DNA of 54,203 nucleotides, taken from Bacteroidota bacterium (GTDB lineage: Bacteria > Bacteroidota > Bacteroidia > 2-12-FULL-35-15). Shown here in pieces: positions 8,972 to 16,628 of the stretch. Position 1 is the stretch's first letter. The number at the start of each line of letters is the position of its first letter. The notes beneath the pieces are model-generated. The model saw nothing but the letters and a program-made list of their open reading frames with translations, made no database searches and was not told the DNA's origin. The stretch covers positions 1 through 54,203 of the forward strand of contig SXIH01000006.1 in NCBI GenBank assembly GCA_005772895.1, in the 5' to 3' direction. Position numbers and translations under genes: made by a program.

Positions 8972-10586
8972 AAAAAATCATATAACTTTTTTAACATTCA
9001 CTTTTTTGTTGATGAGTTCTTTTGCTTTTTCTCAGCAATGGAACTATACACTCAACCGCGATTTTTTATGGGGAATTGATAATTGCTACAATAACAAAGA
9101 AGAAAATTCTCATACTCTGGTAAAACCTTACCGACTTCAGGAAATAAATCTCATAAAAGATTCTACTGCTGTTTTTCCAAGATTGCTAAAAGGAACAAAA
9201 GCAGAAGAAAAAGATAAACAAGCAAAAGGACAAATTGAAATATATCCCTTATTGACAGCTCAGACTGGTTATGATATGTCTGCTGCAAATTCTCACTTAA
9301 CAAGTGATTATGGAATAGGCGGAAATTTATTGGTGTTTTGGAAAGATAAGTTTGCTTTGAATTTTAAAGCAATGGGAGGTAAAGGAGTTTTTAATTCTTA
9401 CAGCGATTCATTGATTAGAAATAGCAGAGTAATTCCGGGAATGGGTTATGCTTACGTTTCGAAAAACGATTCATTAAATCCTCAATATGCATATCAATAT
9501 TTTTCTGGATATGTTTCTTACTCTCCAAATAAAATTTTCAATTTTCAATTAGGGCAAGACAAACATTTCTGGGGCGATGGTTATCGTTCGCTTTTTCTAT
9601 CAGATGTAGCAGCACCTTATCCATATTTGAAAATTACTACCAATGTCTGGAAACTCAGTTATGTAAATTTATTTACGGTAATGAGAGATGCAACAAACCC
9701 ATCAGGATTTAAAAAAGATTGGTTGAATAAATATGCTACGTTTCATCATTTAAGTTGGAATGCAACAAAACGGATTAATATTGGATTGTTTGAATCCATT
9801 GTTTGGCAGGGCTCCGACAGTACCCGCCACCGTGGTTACGATGTAAATTATTTAAACCCGATTATGTTTTTCCGTCCGACAGAATATTCTTTAGGTTCAA
9901 GTGATAATGCTTTTGTTGGATTTAATTTCAAAATAAAGATAGCAAAGAAGCAGCAATTTTATGGACAACTTTTATTGGATGAATTTTTATTGAAAGAAGT
10001 AAAAGCAGATTTGAAATATGCATTTTCGGGTGATAGTGTAGAAAAATGGGGTTGGTGGGCAAACAAACAAGCATTTCAAATTGGTCTGAAAAGTTTTGAT
10101 TTATTTAAAATCAAGCATCTTAATTTTCAAACAGAATTTAATTATGTTCGTCCATTTACTTATGCTCATGGAAGTGTGCAGCAAAATTACGGACACATGA
10201 ATCAGCCTTTGGCTCATCCGTTGGGCGCAAATTTTATTGAGTCGGCTACATTTTTAAATTACCGTCACAACCGGATTTTCATTGAAGCAAAATATACTTA
10301 CGCTGTTTACGGAGCTGATAGCGCTGGAACAGATTATGGAAAAAATATTTTTGTTTCTTATGTAAACCGTGCTGACGATTATAATAATTATACAACTCAA
10401 GGATTTCAAACAGCATTAATGACTGTTTCTTTGCGGGGAGCATACATGTTGGATACACGTATGAATTTAAAAATTGAATTAGGTGTAGCCGACAGAATTG
10501 AACAAAGAAAATATTCAACAAAACAAATCCCGTTTGTTTTTATCGGCATCAAAACCGATTTGTGCAATTTGTATGATGATTATTAA
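8964..10586 (+). CDS. Wzi-like outer membrane capsule assembly protein, copy 2
   Basis: A 540-residue paralogue of the protein at 6140-7867. It has a signal peptide (MTKKNHITFLTFTFLLMSSF, cut after AFSQ), then beta-strand-rich sequence with SGYVSYSPNKIFNFQLGQDKHF, WGDGYRSLFLSD and HPLGANF. The open frame begins earlier, at 8910. The ATG at 8964 gives a clean signal peptide and overlaps the upstream stop by 8 bases, which is typical of translational coupling, so it is chosen. By analogy with Wzi it may anchor or organise extracellular polysaccharide at the outer membrane. Having two diverged copies either side of the initiating transferase suggests non-identical roles. Confidence 0.82.
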   Translation: MTKKNHITFLTFTFLLMSSFAFSQQWNYTLNRDFLWGIDNCYNNKEENSHTLVKPYRLQEINLIKDSTAVFPRLLKGTKAEEKDKQAKGQIEIYPLLTAQTGYDMSAANSHLTSDYGIGGNLLVFWKDKFALNFKAMGGKGVFNSYSDSLIRNSRVIPGMGYAYVSKNDSLNPQYAYQYFSGYVSYSPNKIFNFQLGQDKHFWGDGYRSLFLSDVAAPYPYLKITTNVWKLSYVNLFTVMRDATNPSGFKKDWLNKYATFHHLSWNATKRINIGLFESIVWQGSDSTRHRGYDVNYLNPIMFFRPTEYSLGSSDNAFVGFNFKIKIAKKQQFYGQLLLDEFLLKEVKADLKYAFSGDSVEKWGWWANKQAFQIGLKSFDLFKIKHLNFQTEFNYVRPFTYAHGSVQQNYGHMNQPLAHPLGANFIESATFLNYRHNRIFIEAKYTYAVYGADSAGTDYGKNIFVSYVNRADDYNNYTTQGFQTALMTVSLRGAYMLDTRMNLKIELGVADRIEQRKYSTKQIPFVFIGIKTDLCNLYDDY

Positions 10587-10603
10587 AGTGCTATCTTTAA
10601 TAG

Positions 10604-11410
10604 ATGAAAGTACTTCTTAAGTTATTTTTTGTTTTCAATACTTTTATATTTCTGTCAAGTTGTGTTTCTAGTTCTCTTTTACCACAAACACAAAATGTTC
10701 CATTGTTTACTAAAGAAAAAGAACTCCAGATTTCTACTCAGATAACTGGCAGAAGTGCCGAATTGCAATTGGCATATTCAGCAAAACCACACTTAGCTTT
10801 TATGGCAAATGGATTAGCTGGGAATTTGCAAATGGTTGAATTGGGTGCAGGTTATTATACTAAATTGAGTGAAAAATTTATTTTTGAATCTTATGCTGGA
10901 ATTGGTGAAGGATCAGTAAATGTTAAGAATACATTTTATCATATAAAACCATTATTTTTTTCTACTACTAAGGAGGAAAGATGCAACATTAACATTTTTG
11001 GCACAAAATTTTTTATTCAACCCAATATAGGTTACAAATATGAAGAAAATCTTCAATTGTCACTTTCTTTAAAAGGTAGTTTTTGGTATTTTCCGAAATA
11101 TTATTATTACAACGAATTGTGGAGACCGGATATCCATGGAGAAATGGAATATATAAAAACCGATTCTGTAAATTTAAAAAACACTCAATGTTATACTTTG
11201 GAGCCGGCAATTACATTTAAAACCGGAGGAGAACGATTAAAATTTATGACTCAACTTGGCTTTTTAGCTGCAATAAATTCAGAAAATCGAACAATCCGCC
11301 CATTACAAAATATAAACAATCTTACATTCACAGGAAAAAATGGTTATTCTTATTTTTTTATAAGATTAGGAATGACATTTAATTTTGGTGTTGGAAAATC
11401 TCAAAAATAG
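10604..11410 (+). CDS. Predicted outer membrane lipoprotein, function unknown
   Basis: 268 residues. The N-terminus is a lipoprotein signal, with lipobox LSSC near residues 18-21. The rest alternates polar and hydrophobic residues in beta-strand fashion (for example ELQLAYSAKPHLAFMANG) and ends in FFIRLGMTFNFGVGK, like a small beta-barrel or sheet protein. I do not recognise a family. It starts 17 bases after the second Wzi-like gene, so it is probably the last gene of the polysaccharide operon. A weak TTAAAG/CTTTAA hairpin lies in that gap. It faces a convergent lipoprotein gene across 52 bases. Confidence 0.65.
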   Translation: MKVLLKLFFVFNTFIFLSSCVSSSLLPQTQNVPLFTKEKELQISTQITGRSAELQLAYSAKPHLAFMANGLAGNLQMVELGAGYYTKLSEKFIFESYAGIGEGSVNVKNTFYHIKPLFFSTTKEERCNINIFGTKFFIQPNIGYKYEENLQLSLSLKGSFWYFPKYYYYNELWRPDIHGEMEYIKTDSVNLKNTQCYTLEPAITFKTGGERLKFMTQLGFLAAINSENRTIRPLQNINNLTFTGKNGYSYFFIRLGMTFNFGVGKSQK

Positions 11411-11462
11411 TTTTCATCTCCTAAATCAAAAAACTACCATTTTCGATATTCTAATTAAAGTT

Positions 11463-11861
11463 TTAAAACTTCCTCAACCATAAATAATAAGTTAAACCAC
11501 CCGATGGCTGTAACTGCGAAAAAGGGACAGCTATAATTTCTCCGTTTTGTATAAAATTGTTTGGCACAGTTCCGTCAATATCTCCAAAAGGAGTGCTGCG
11601 CAAAGTTAAGTGTGTATAATCGCTGGTGTTTAAATAATATCTGTAAAACAGATTATTGTATTTATAGTTAGTGGCATCTGAAAAAGTGAGTGTGTCGTTG
11701 CGTGTTTGAGGAACACTGGATGCTTCATCTCTGTATTGATATATATGCCATCTTGTTCCGGCTAAATCGGATGAATTACCTCCATTTAGAAATGGACCAC
11801 TCTCTTTTTTGCAGGAGAAGACAAGCATTAACATAATGCTAGAAAACAATATTTTTCTCAT
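11463..11861 (-). CDS. Small hypothetical lipoprotein
   Basis: 132 residues beginning MRKILFSSIMLMLVFSCKKE, a short signal with lipobox VFSC (Cys 17) followed by Lys-Lys. The mature part has GTRWHIYQYRDEASSVPQTRNDTL and a threonine/tyrosine-rich body, similar in feel to small Bacteroidota lipocalin-like lipoproteins of the 'GTKW' type. That likeness is only an impression. It sits alone on the minus strand between the polysaccharide and cytochrome oxidase blocks. Confidence 0.6.
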   Translation of the reverse strand: MRKILFSSIMLMLVFSCKKESGPFLNGGNSSDLAGTRWHIYQYRDEASSVPQTRNDTLTFSDATNYKYNNLFYRYYLNTSDYTHLTLRSTPFGDIDGTVPNNFIQNGEIIAVPFSQLQPSGGLTYYLWLRKF

Positions 11862-12067
11862 TTTGATTTTTTTAAATGCGGGGATGTATGTCTAAATTAA
11901 TAAATTCTTTTGTATTTGAGGAGGTTTTGGACAGAATATATAAGCTAAATTGTACTTTTTTCCCTCTTTATACCTTACAATTAAGAAATAGTCTAAATTC
12001 TCATTTTTCCCTTTCAAATTCCCCTAATAATTGGTAAAATTGCAAGCCTTTTCAAAACAACATTTTT
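11862..12067. other. Divergent intergenic region before cyoE
   Basis: 206 A/T-rich bases between the minus-strand lipoprotein and cyoE must hold both promoters. TAAAATTG near 12035 is a partial match to the -7 box on the plus strand. I see no RNA gene, hairpin terminator or repeat here. Confidence 0.4.
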
Positions 12068-12967
12068 TTGCAAACCGAAAACATTAATACCATCGAAAAA
12101 GTAGAAGCTCAACATAGCAAATTGCGTGATTATGCTATGTTAATGAAGTTCAGATTAGCTTCATTGGTAGTGTTTTCAGCGGCAATTGCCTATGCAGCAG
12201 CTGTTGATCATGTGAATTGGACACATATGGGTTGGTTAGTATTTGGTGGTTTCTTGGTTACAGGTTCTTCAAATGCTTTTAATCAAATTATTGAGCGCGA
12301 TTTAGATAAATTGATGGCTCGTACGCAAAATCGTCCTCTTCCTCAAGAGCGAATTACAGTTATGGAGGCCATGGTTTTGGCTTCAGTATGCGGAATAGCA
12401 GGTATTTCTATACTTTGGATATTTATGAATCCTTTAAGTGGAATACTAGGATTATTAGCATTATTGCTCTATACAGTAGTTTATACACCTTTAAAAAGAG
12501 TTACTCCTTTTGCAGTATTTGTTGGTGCTTTCCCGGGAGCAATTCCTCCATTATTAGGTTGTGTAGCTGCTACAGAAGGTTTTGGCTCTGTGCCATTAAT
12601 TGGTTGGATTTTGTTTGCTGGTCAGTTTATTTGGCAATTTCCTCATTTTTGGGCAATTGCTTGGGTGTTGGACGATGACTATAAAAAAGCAGGATTCAAA
12701 ATGTTGCCTTCTCCGGGCGGACGCGATAAAGGCAGTGCTTTTCAGGTGTTGGTGTATACATTGTTTTTGTATCCAATCAGTTTAATGCCTGTAATGTTCC
12801 ACTTTTCGGGCTTTATATCTTCCATTATTATCTCTTTTTGCAGCATTTATTTTTTATATCAAGCCTATATTTTGTACAGGGAATGTACAGTGGAAGCCGC
12901 ACGTAAATTAATGTTCGGATCTTTCTTTTATTTACCCGCAATTCAATTAGCAGTACTTTATGGATAA
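12068..12967 (+). CDS. cyoE: Protoheme IX farnesyltransferase (heme O synthase)
   Basis: UbiA-family membrane prenyltransferase that attaches farnesyl to heme B to give heme O, needed to build heme-copper oxidases. The 299 residues have about nine membrane helices. They carry the prenyl-diphosphate motif NAFNQIIERDLDKLMARTQNRP at 69-90 and the second Asp region WVLDDDYKKAGFKMLP. The start is uncertain: TTG at 12068 gives the full frame, while the ATG at 12137 (Met 24) would trim a polar leader. Its last 8 bases overlap the first subunit III gene, so oxidase assembly and structural genes are coupled. Subunits I and II are not in the window. Confidence 0.95.
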   Translation: MQTENINTIEKVEAQHSKLRDYAMLMKFRLASLVVFSAAIAYAAAVDHVNWTHMGWLVFGGFLVTGSSNAFNQIIERDLDKLMARTQNRPLPQERITVMEAMVLASVCGIAGISILWIFMNPLSGILGLLALLLYTVVYTPLKRVTPFAVFVGAFPGAIPPLLGCVAATEGFGSVPLIGWILFAGQFIWQFPHFWAIAWVLDDDYKKAGFKMLPSPGGRDKGSAFQVLVYTLFLYPISLMPVMFHFSGFISSIIISFCSIYFLYQAYILYRECTVEAARKLMFGSFFYLPAIQLAVLYG

Positions 12968-13565
12968 TACTATATCAATGGAAACCCAACATAGTCCGGA
13001 GCAGGAACAACGTCAAACAAGAGAAAAAGTAGCAAAACCATTGTTATGGATTGCTATGGTAAGTATGGTGATGCTTTTCGGAGCATTTACAAGTGCTTAT
13101 TGGGTAAGAAGAGGGGCTGGCAATTGGTTGGATTTTGACTTGCCTCAAATGTTTTATATAAGTACTGCAATGATTATAATAAGCAGTGTTACAATGAATT
13201 GGACGCTATCTGCAGCAAGAAAGAACGATTTTAAAAGCATGAAAATCGCTTCATTGCTAACACTTTTATTAGGAATTGGATTTGTTATTAGTCAGTTCAT
13301 GGCTTGGGATGTTTTGGTAGGTCAAAAGGTGTTTTTTGCAGGAAACCAAAGCAATGCTTCTGGTTCATTTTTATATGTTTTAACAGGCTTGCATTTAGCC
13401 CATTTGGCATTCGGGTTAGTGGCACTATTCGTAGTTTGGATTAAATCTATATTACAAAAATACAACTCCGAAAACCTTTTAGGCATAAGGCTTTGCGCAA
13501 TCTTCTGGCATTTTTTAGATGTACTGTGGATATATTTGTTTCTATTTTTGTTATTTGCGCGTTGA
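12960..13565 (+). CDS. Cytochrome c oxidase subunit III-like protein, first copy
   Basis: 201 residues with five hydrophobic segments. The subunit III hallmarks are GLHLAHLAFG and the final helix WHFLDVLWIYLFLFLLF. It is a short form lacking the two N-terminal helices of the long mitochondrial type, as in many bacterial oxidases. It starts inside the cyoE stop (ATGGATAA overlap); Met 7 at 12978 is an alternative start. A second subunit III gene follows after 82 bases, and the two are clearly diverged. They may serve one complex together or different oxidases (unknown). Confidence 0.9.
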   Translation: MDNTISMETQHSPEQEQRQTREKVAKPLLWIAMVSMVMLFGAFTSAYWVRRGAGNWLDFDLPQMFYISTAMIIISSVTMNWTLSAARKNDFKSMKIASLLTLLLGIGFVISQFMAWDVLVGQKVFFAGNQSNASGSFLYVLTGLHLAHLAFGLVALFVVWIKSILQKYNSENLLGIRLCAIFWHFLDVLWIYLFLFLLFAR

Positions 13566-13613
13566 AAATTAAAAGAATATTTTGCATATTAGCACCCGAA
13601 ATAAGTTTTAACC

Positions 13614-13630
13614 TTCTTGCTCCGCAAGAA
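13614..13630. other. Short hairpin between the two subunit III genes
   Basis: A perfect inverted repeat TTCTTGC-TCC-GCAAGAA (7-bp stem, 3-base loop) ends 17 bases before the downstream ATG at 13648. There is no T-tract after it, so it is more likely an mRNA processing or stability element, or chance, than a terminator. Confidence 0.4.
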
Positions 13631-13647
13631 TTATAATTAGTAAATAT

Positions 13648-14373
13648 ATGTCAAGTCACGCAGCAACAGAAACAGATTCAGGTTCAGCTTGGAATGGAGG
13701 GAAATCCCCATTTGGCGTTAGTTACGGAAAAATGATGATGTGGTTTTTCCTGGTATCTGATGCTTTAACATTCTCGGGTTTATTATGTGCATATGGTTTT
13801 ATGCGCCATAAACATCCGGAAGTATGGCCTAATCCGGGCGATGTGTTTACTCACTTCCCATTTTATGAAGGACATATTCCTTTGGCATATGTGGGTTTAA
13901 TGACGTTGATTTTGATTATGTCTTCTGTAACCATGGTATTAGCTGTGGAAGCAGGTCATCGTAACGATAAGAAAAAAGTAACATTTTGGTTGTTCTTGAC
14001 CATTGTTGGTGGTGCAATGTTCGTAGGTTCTCAAGCTTGGGAGTGGTATCACTTCATTGTTGGAACTGATCATGGTGCAGTTCGTAATTTTATGAGAGAT
14101 GGTGAATGGGTCACGGACACCTTTTATGGAGCCAATATGCAAACCAATGAATATGGATTACCTGTGTTTGCCAACTTCTTTTTCTTCATTACTGGTTTCC
14201 ACGGATTCCACGTATTTAGTGGTGTTATTATAAACATTGTAATTTTCATAAATGTGTTGGCAGGAACTTATGAAAGACGTGGTCACTATGAAATGATTGA
14301 AAAAACAGGTTTATATTGGCACTTTGTGGATTTAGTTTGGGTATTCGTATTTACCTTCTTTTATCTACTATAA
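13648..14373 (+). CDS. Cytochrome c oxidase subunit III, second copy
   Basis: 241 residues with five membrane helices. Diagnostic subunit III sequence includes QAWEWYHFI near residue 130, the ITGFHGFHVFSG segment near 180, and the terminal YWHFVDLVWVFVFTFFYLL. A loop of about 35 polar residues (DHGAVRNFMRDGEWVTDTFY) between helices is longer than in the first copy, which is common in Bacteroidota caa3-like oxidases. It is followed after 48 bases by subunit IV. Subunit III is not catalytic; it stabilises subunit I and lines the proton/oxygen entry side in known complexes. Confidence 0.94.
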   Translation: MSSHAATETDSGSAWNGGKSPFGVSYGKMMMWFFLVSDALTFSGLLCAYGFMRHKHPEVWPNPGDVFTHFPFYEGHIPLAYVGLMTLILIMSSVTMVLAVEAGHRNDKKKVTFWLFLTIVGGAMFVGSQAWEWYHFIVGTDHGAVRNFMRDGEWVTDTFYGANMQTNEYGLPVFANFFFFITGFHGFHVFSGVIINIVIFINVLAGTYERRGHYEMIEKTGLYWHFVDLVWVFVFTFFYLL

Positions 14374-14421
14374 ACAGACACATTAATAATTTAGGAATTT
14401 ATAATTTATAATTTTAAAAGT

Positions 14422-14952
14422 ATGTCAGAATTTCACGATGATTACCCACAGTATGAGTTTATGGCTCATCACAGCGAAGAAGATGGAAAGAAAAAGCGTA
14501 GAAAGCTTTGGAACGTTTTCTGGATAATGCTTGCTGTTACAATCGTTGAACTTATCATTGGATTTCAAGCTTCTAGTTTAGGCTTGTTAAATGAAGATAG
14601 AACTTCAGGGGTTGCATTGAAAATTATTTTCATTGGCTTGACAATCTTTAAAGCATTTTTCATTGTTATGAGTTTTATGCACTTAGGCGATGAGAAAAAA
14701 GCAATGAAATGGACAATACTAGCTCCATATACTATCTTCATATTGTACTTGGTTTGGCTTTGTGTGCAAGAAGCAAATTATTCAAAGGTTAATAAACATC
14801 CTATGGATATGGTTATCGTTAACCAAAAAATTCAATTGAATGAAGATGCAAAACATGGACACGGGCACGATGCTCCTGCTGGACATGATGCAAAAGATGC
14901 TTCTCACGAAAAACATGAAGGTGAAGCAAAACCTGCTGAAGGTCATCACTAG
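14422..14952 (+). CDS. Cytochrome c oxidase subunit IV (prokaryotic type) with His-rich tail
   Basis: 176 residues. A charged N-terminus (HDDYPQYEFMAHHSEEDGKKK) leads into three membrane helices, roughly 33-52, 67-86 and 97-113, with FKAFFIVMSFMHLGDEKKAMKW typical of the COX4/CyoD-like subunit. The C-terminal 35 residues are unusual, with many His, Asp and Glu (HGHGHDAPAGHD, HEKHEGE, EGHH). They could bind Cu or Zn, or simply be a flexible extension. The downstream SCO copper chaperone makes a copper role tempting but unproven. Confidence 0.88.
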   Translation: MSEFHDDYPQYEFMAHHSEEDGKKKRRKLWNVFWIMLAVTIVELIIGFQASSLGLLNEDRTSGVALKIIFIGLTIFKAFFIVMSFMHLGDEKKAMKWTILAPYTIFILYLVWLCVQEANYSKVNKHPMDMVIVNQKIQLNEDAKHGHGHDAPAGHDAKDASHEKHEGEAKPAEGHH

Positions 14953-14976
14953 CCATTCGACTCCGCTCAGGCTGAC
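14952..14976 (-). repeat. Dispersed repeat family C, copy 1
   Basis: ATTCGACTCCGCTCAGGCTGAC is the reverse complement of the CACCCTGAGCGGAGTCGAA element found at 24399, 37612 and 52842. It sits directly after the subunit IV stop. Confidence 0.8.
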
Positions 14977-14989
14977 AATACAATAATAT

Positions 14990-15022
14990 AATGGTCTCAC
15001 AAGCTTTGTGAGACCATTTTTG
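14990..15022 (+). terminator. Terminator after oxidase subunit IV
   Basis: A 12-bp stem (ATGGTCTCACAA / TTGTGAGACCAT, with a very small loop) is followed by TTTTTG. It ends the oxidase structural operon. The stem overlaps the -33 part of the next promoter, which may couple the two signals. Confidence 0.85.
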
Positions 15023-15034
15023 TTTGTACTTTTG
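15005..15034 (+). promoter_or_regulatory. Bacteroidota-type promoter for the SCO gene
   Basis: TTTG (15005-15008), an 18-base spacer and a perfect TACTTTTG (15027-15034) match the -33/-7 consensus TTTG-N19-TAnnTTTG. The -7 box ends only 5 bases before the ATG at 15040, which implies a leaderless or nearly leaderless mRNA. Confidence 0.65.
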
Positions 15035-15039
15035 TGGCC

Positions 15040-15762
15040 ATGAATACGCCTGCAAAAATCCCCTTTTATAAAGACAAAAAGAAACTTTTAATTTTAGTTT
15101 TCCTTCTCTCTTTCCCATCTTTATTATATGTTTTTCTTTCTGTTGGTAAAACAAACTTTATTCATTTGCAATACTATGGTGAAAAAGAATTGGCACCAAA
15201 TGGCGATACTATTTATCACACTATAGCTCCTTTTAGTTTTATAAATCAAGATGGTAAAGCAATAACGGATAAAGATTACGAAGGCAAAATTTATGTAGTT
15301 GATTATTTTTTCACTACTTGCCAAACCATTTGTCCGAAAATGACTACTGAGCTTTTGCGTGTTCAACAAAAATTTGCACACACAAATGGTTTAGTCCAAA
15401 TACTTTCTCATACAGTAGATCCAGAGAATGATTCTGTTCTTGTTCTTAAAGCGTATTCAGAAATGGTGCATGCAGATACAAAAAACTGGAACTTTGTTAC
15501 TGGAGATAAAAAAGCATTGTATGATATGGCTCGTACCAGCTATTTATTAAATGCTACTGAAGGAGATGGAGGACAGGATGATTTTGTTCATAGCGAATTG
15601 TTTATTTTAGTTGATAAAGAAAAACACATCAGAGGAATTTATGATGGTACAAATATTAAAGAAGTCAATAATCTATTGGATGATATCAAAGTGTTGATGG
15701 CTGAGTATATTAAACATACCAAAAGAGAAGAAATTGTAAGTGGTAAACCAGAAAAAAAATAA
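15040..15762 (+). CDS. SCO1/SenC family copper chaperone
   Basis: 240-residue thioredoxin-fold protein, anchored by one N-terminal helix (about 15-34), that delivers copper to the CuA site of cytochrome oxidase or handles its thiols. The copper ligands are present: CQTIC at C94 and C98, and His 184 in DFVHSELF. The DP motif HTVDPENDS is also typical. An in-frame GTG two codons upstream is rejected because it would fall inside the promoter box. The downstream DUF420 gene follows by 6 bases, forming an oxidase-assembly operon. Confidence 0.93.
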   Translation: MNTPAKIPFYKDKKKLLILVFLLSFPSLLYVFLSVGKTNFIHLQYYGEKELAPNGDTIYHTIAPFSFINQDGKAITDKDYEGKIYVVDYFFTTCQTICPKMTTELLRVQQKFAHTNGLVQILSHTVDPENDSVLVLKAYSEMVHADTKNWNFVTGDKKALYDMARTSYLLNATEGDGGQDDFVHSELFILVDKEKHIRGIYDGTNIKEVNNLLDDIKVLMAEYIKHTKREEIVSGKPEKK

Positions 15763-15768
15763 AATTTG

Positions 15769-16320
15769 ATGAGCGATAAAACAGTATTTAGAATTGTAAT
15801 GGGAATTTCCATTTTTGTATTTGTAGCTGTTGTAATCCTAAACAGAAAAATTCTTCCTGTGCCAGAAGTTATTCCTGATTTTGTTTACAAGTTGCCAAAG
15901 TTAAATGCTATGCTAAATGGGACATGCACTTTGCTTTTATTATTGTCCTTATATATGATTAAAGAAAAAAACATTGCGACACATAAAAAATTAAACATTA
16001 TTGCATTCATTTTGTCATCTGTTTTTTTAGTTTCATACATTACTTATCATTGGATGGCTCAGGAAACGAGTTATCCGGTTGATGCTCCAGCACGAACTAC
16101 TTATTTTATTATTTTAATTAGCCACATTATTTTAGCCGCTGTTGTTCTTCCTTTGATTTTATTATCTTTTTATTACGGATTAAAGAGTCAGAGTGAAGGT
16201 GGAGTAGAATATATTAAAAAGCATAGAAAACTTACAAGATGGAGTTATCCTGTTTGGTTGTATGTTACAATTACAGGCGTTGTAGTGTACTTCATGATTT
16301 CTCCATTCTATACACATTAA
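15769..16320 (+). CDS. DUF420 (CtaM/YozB-like) membrane protein
   Basis: 183 residues with five predicted membrane helices. DUF420 proteins such as CtaM are needed for heme-copper oxidase maturation in Firmicutes; the biochemical step is not known. Conserved polar residues inside helices are visible: N in LNAMLNG, H in YITYHWMA, H in LISHIILA, and WSYPVWLYVTITGVVVY. The ATG at 15769 is preferred over the overlapping TTG at 15766. It lies between the SCO gene and a small CxxC membrane protein, which supports a shared assembly role. Confidence 0.85.
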   Translation: MSDKTVFRIVMGISIFVFVAVVILNRKILPVPEVIPDFVYKLPKLNAMLNGTCTLLLLLSLYMIKEKNIATHKKLNIIAFILSSVFLVSYITYHWMAQETSYPVDAPARTTYFIILISHIILAAVVLPLILLSFYYGLKSQSEGGVEYIKKHRKLTRWSYPVWLYVTITGVVVYFMISPFYTH

Positions 16321-16325
16321 ATTTG
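16318..16325 (+). promoter_or_regulatory. TAnnTTTG element before the small CxxC protein gene
   Basis: TAAATTTG is a perfect -7 match and lies 16 bases before the ATG at 16342; it overlaps the stop codon of the DUF420 gene. No clear -33 TTG is present. Confidence 0.4.
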
Positions 16326-16341
16326 TATCTTTATTTAAGAA

Positions 16342-16623
16342 ATGAAATTTAGAAAATTTATATCATTTAGTACATTGTTTTTATTGTTGATTATCTGCAA
16401 TGCAAATGCACAAGCTCAATGTGCTATGTGTAAAACGTCTGTAGAAAGTGATTTAAACAATGGAGGTTCGATCGGGAACGAATTGAATACTGGAATATTG
16501 TACCTAATGATTTTGCCTTATATTATACTTATGCTGGGAGCATATTTTTTCTTTAAAAAACAAATTGATGCAAAAATTAAAGCTTTGCGAAATAAATATT
16601 TTCCTCGTAAGCAAGCGAATTAA
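16342..16623 (+). CDS. Small membrane protein with an exported CxxC motif
   Basis: 93 residues. An N-terminal signal or anchor (SFSTLFLLLIICNANAQA) is followed by QCAMCKTSVESDLNNGGSIGNELNTG. One membrane helix comes next (YLMILPYIILMLGAYFFF), then a basic tail KIKALRNKYFPRKQAN. Topology puts the CAMC pair outside the cytoplasm and the basic tail inside. It sits directly behind SCO and DUF420, so a role in copper insertion or thiol handling during oxidase assembly is reasonable (inference). I recognise no named family. Confidence 0.75.
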   Translation: MKFRKFISFSTLFLLLIICNANAQAQCAMCKTSVESDLNNGGSIGNELNTGILYLMILPYIILMLGAYFFFKKQIDAKIKALRNKYFPRKQAN

Positions 16624-16628
16624 ATTGT

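Noticed and set aside
13614-13630. Hairpin between the subunit III genes as a terminator
   Set aside because: No T-tract follows, and the genes on both sides belong to the same functional block.
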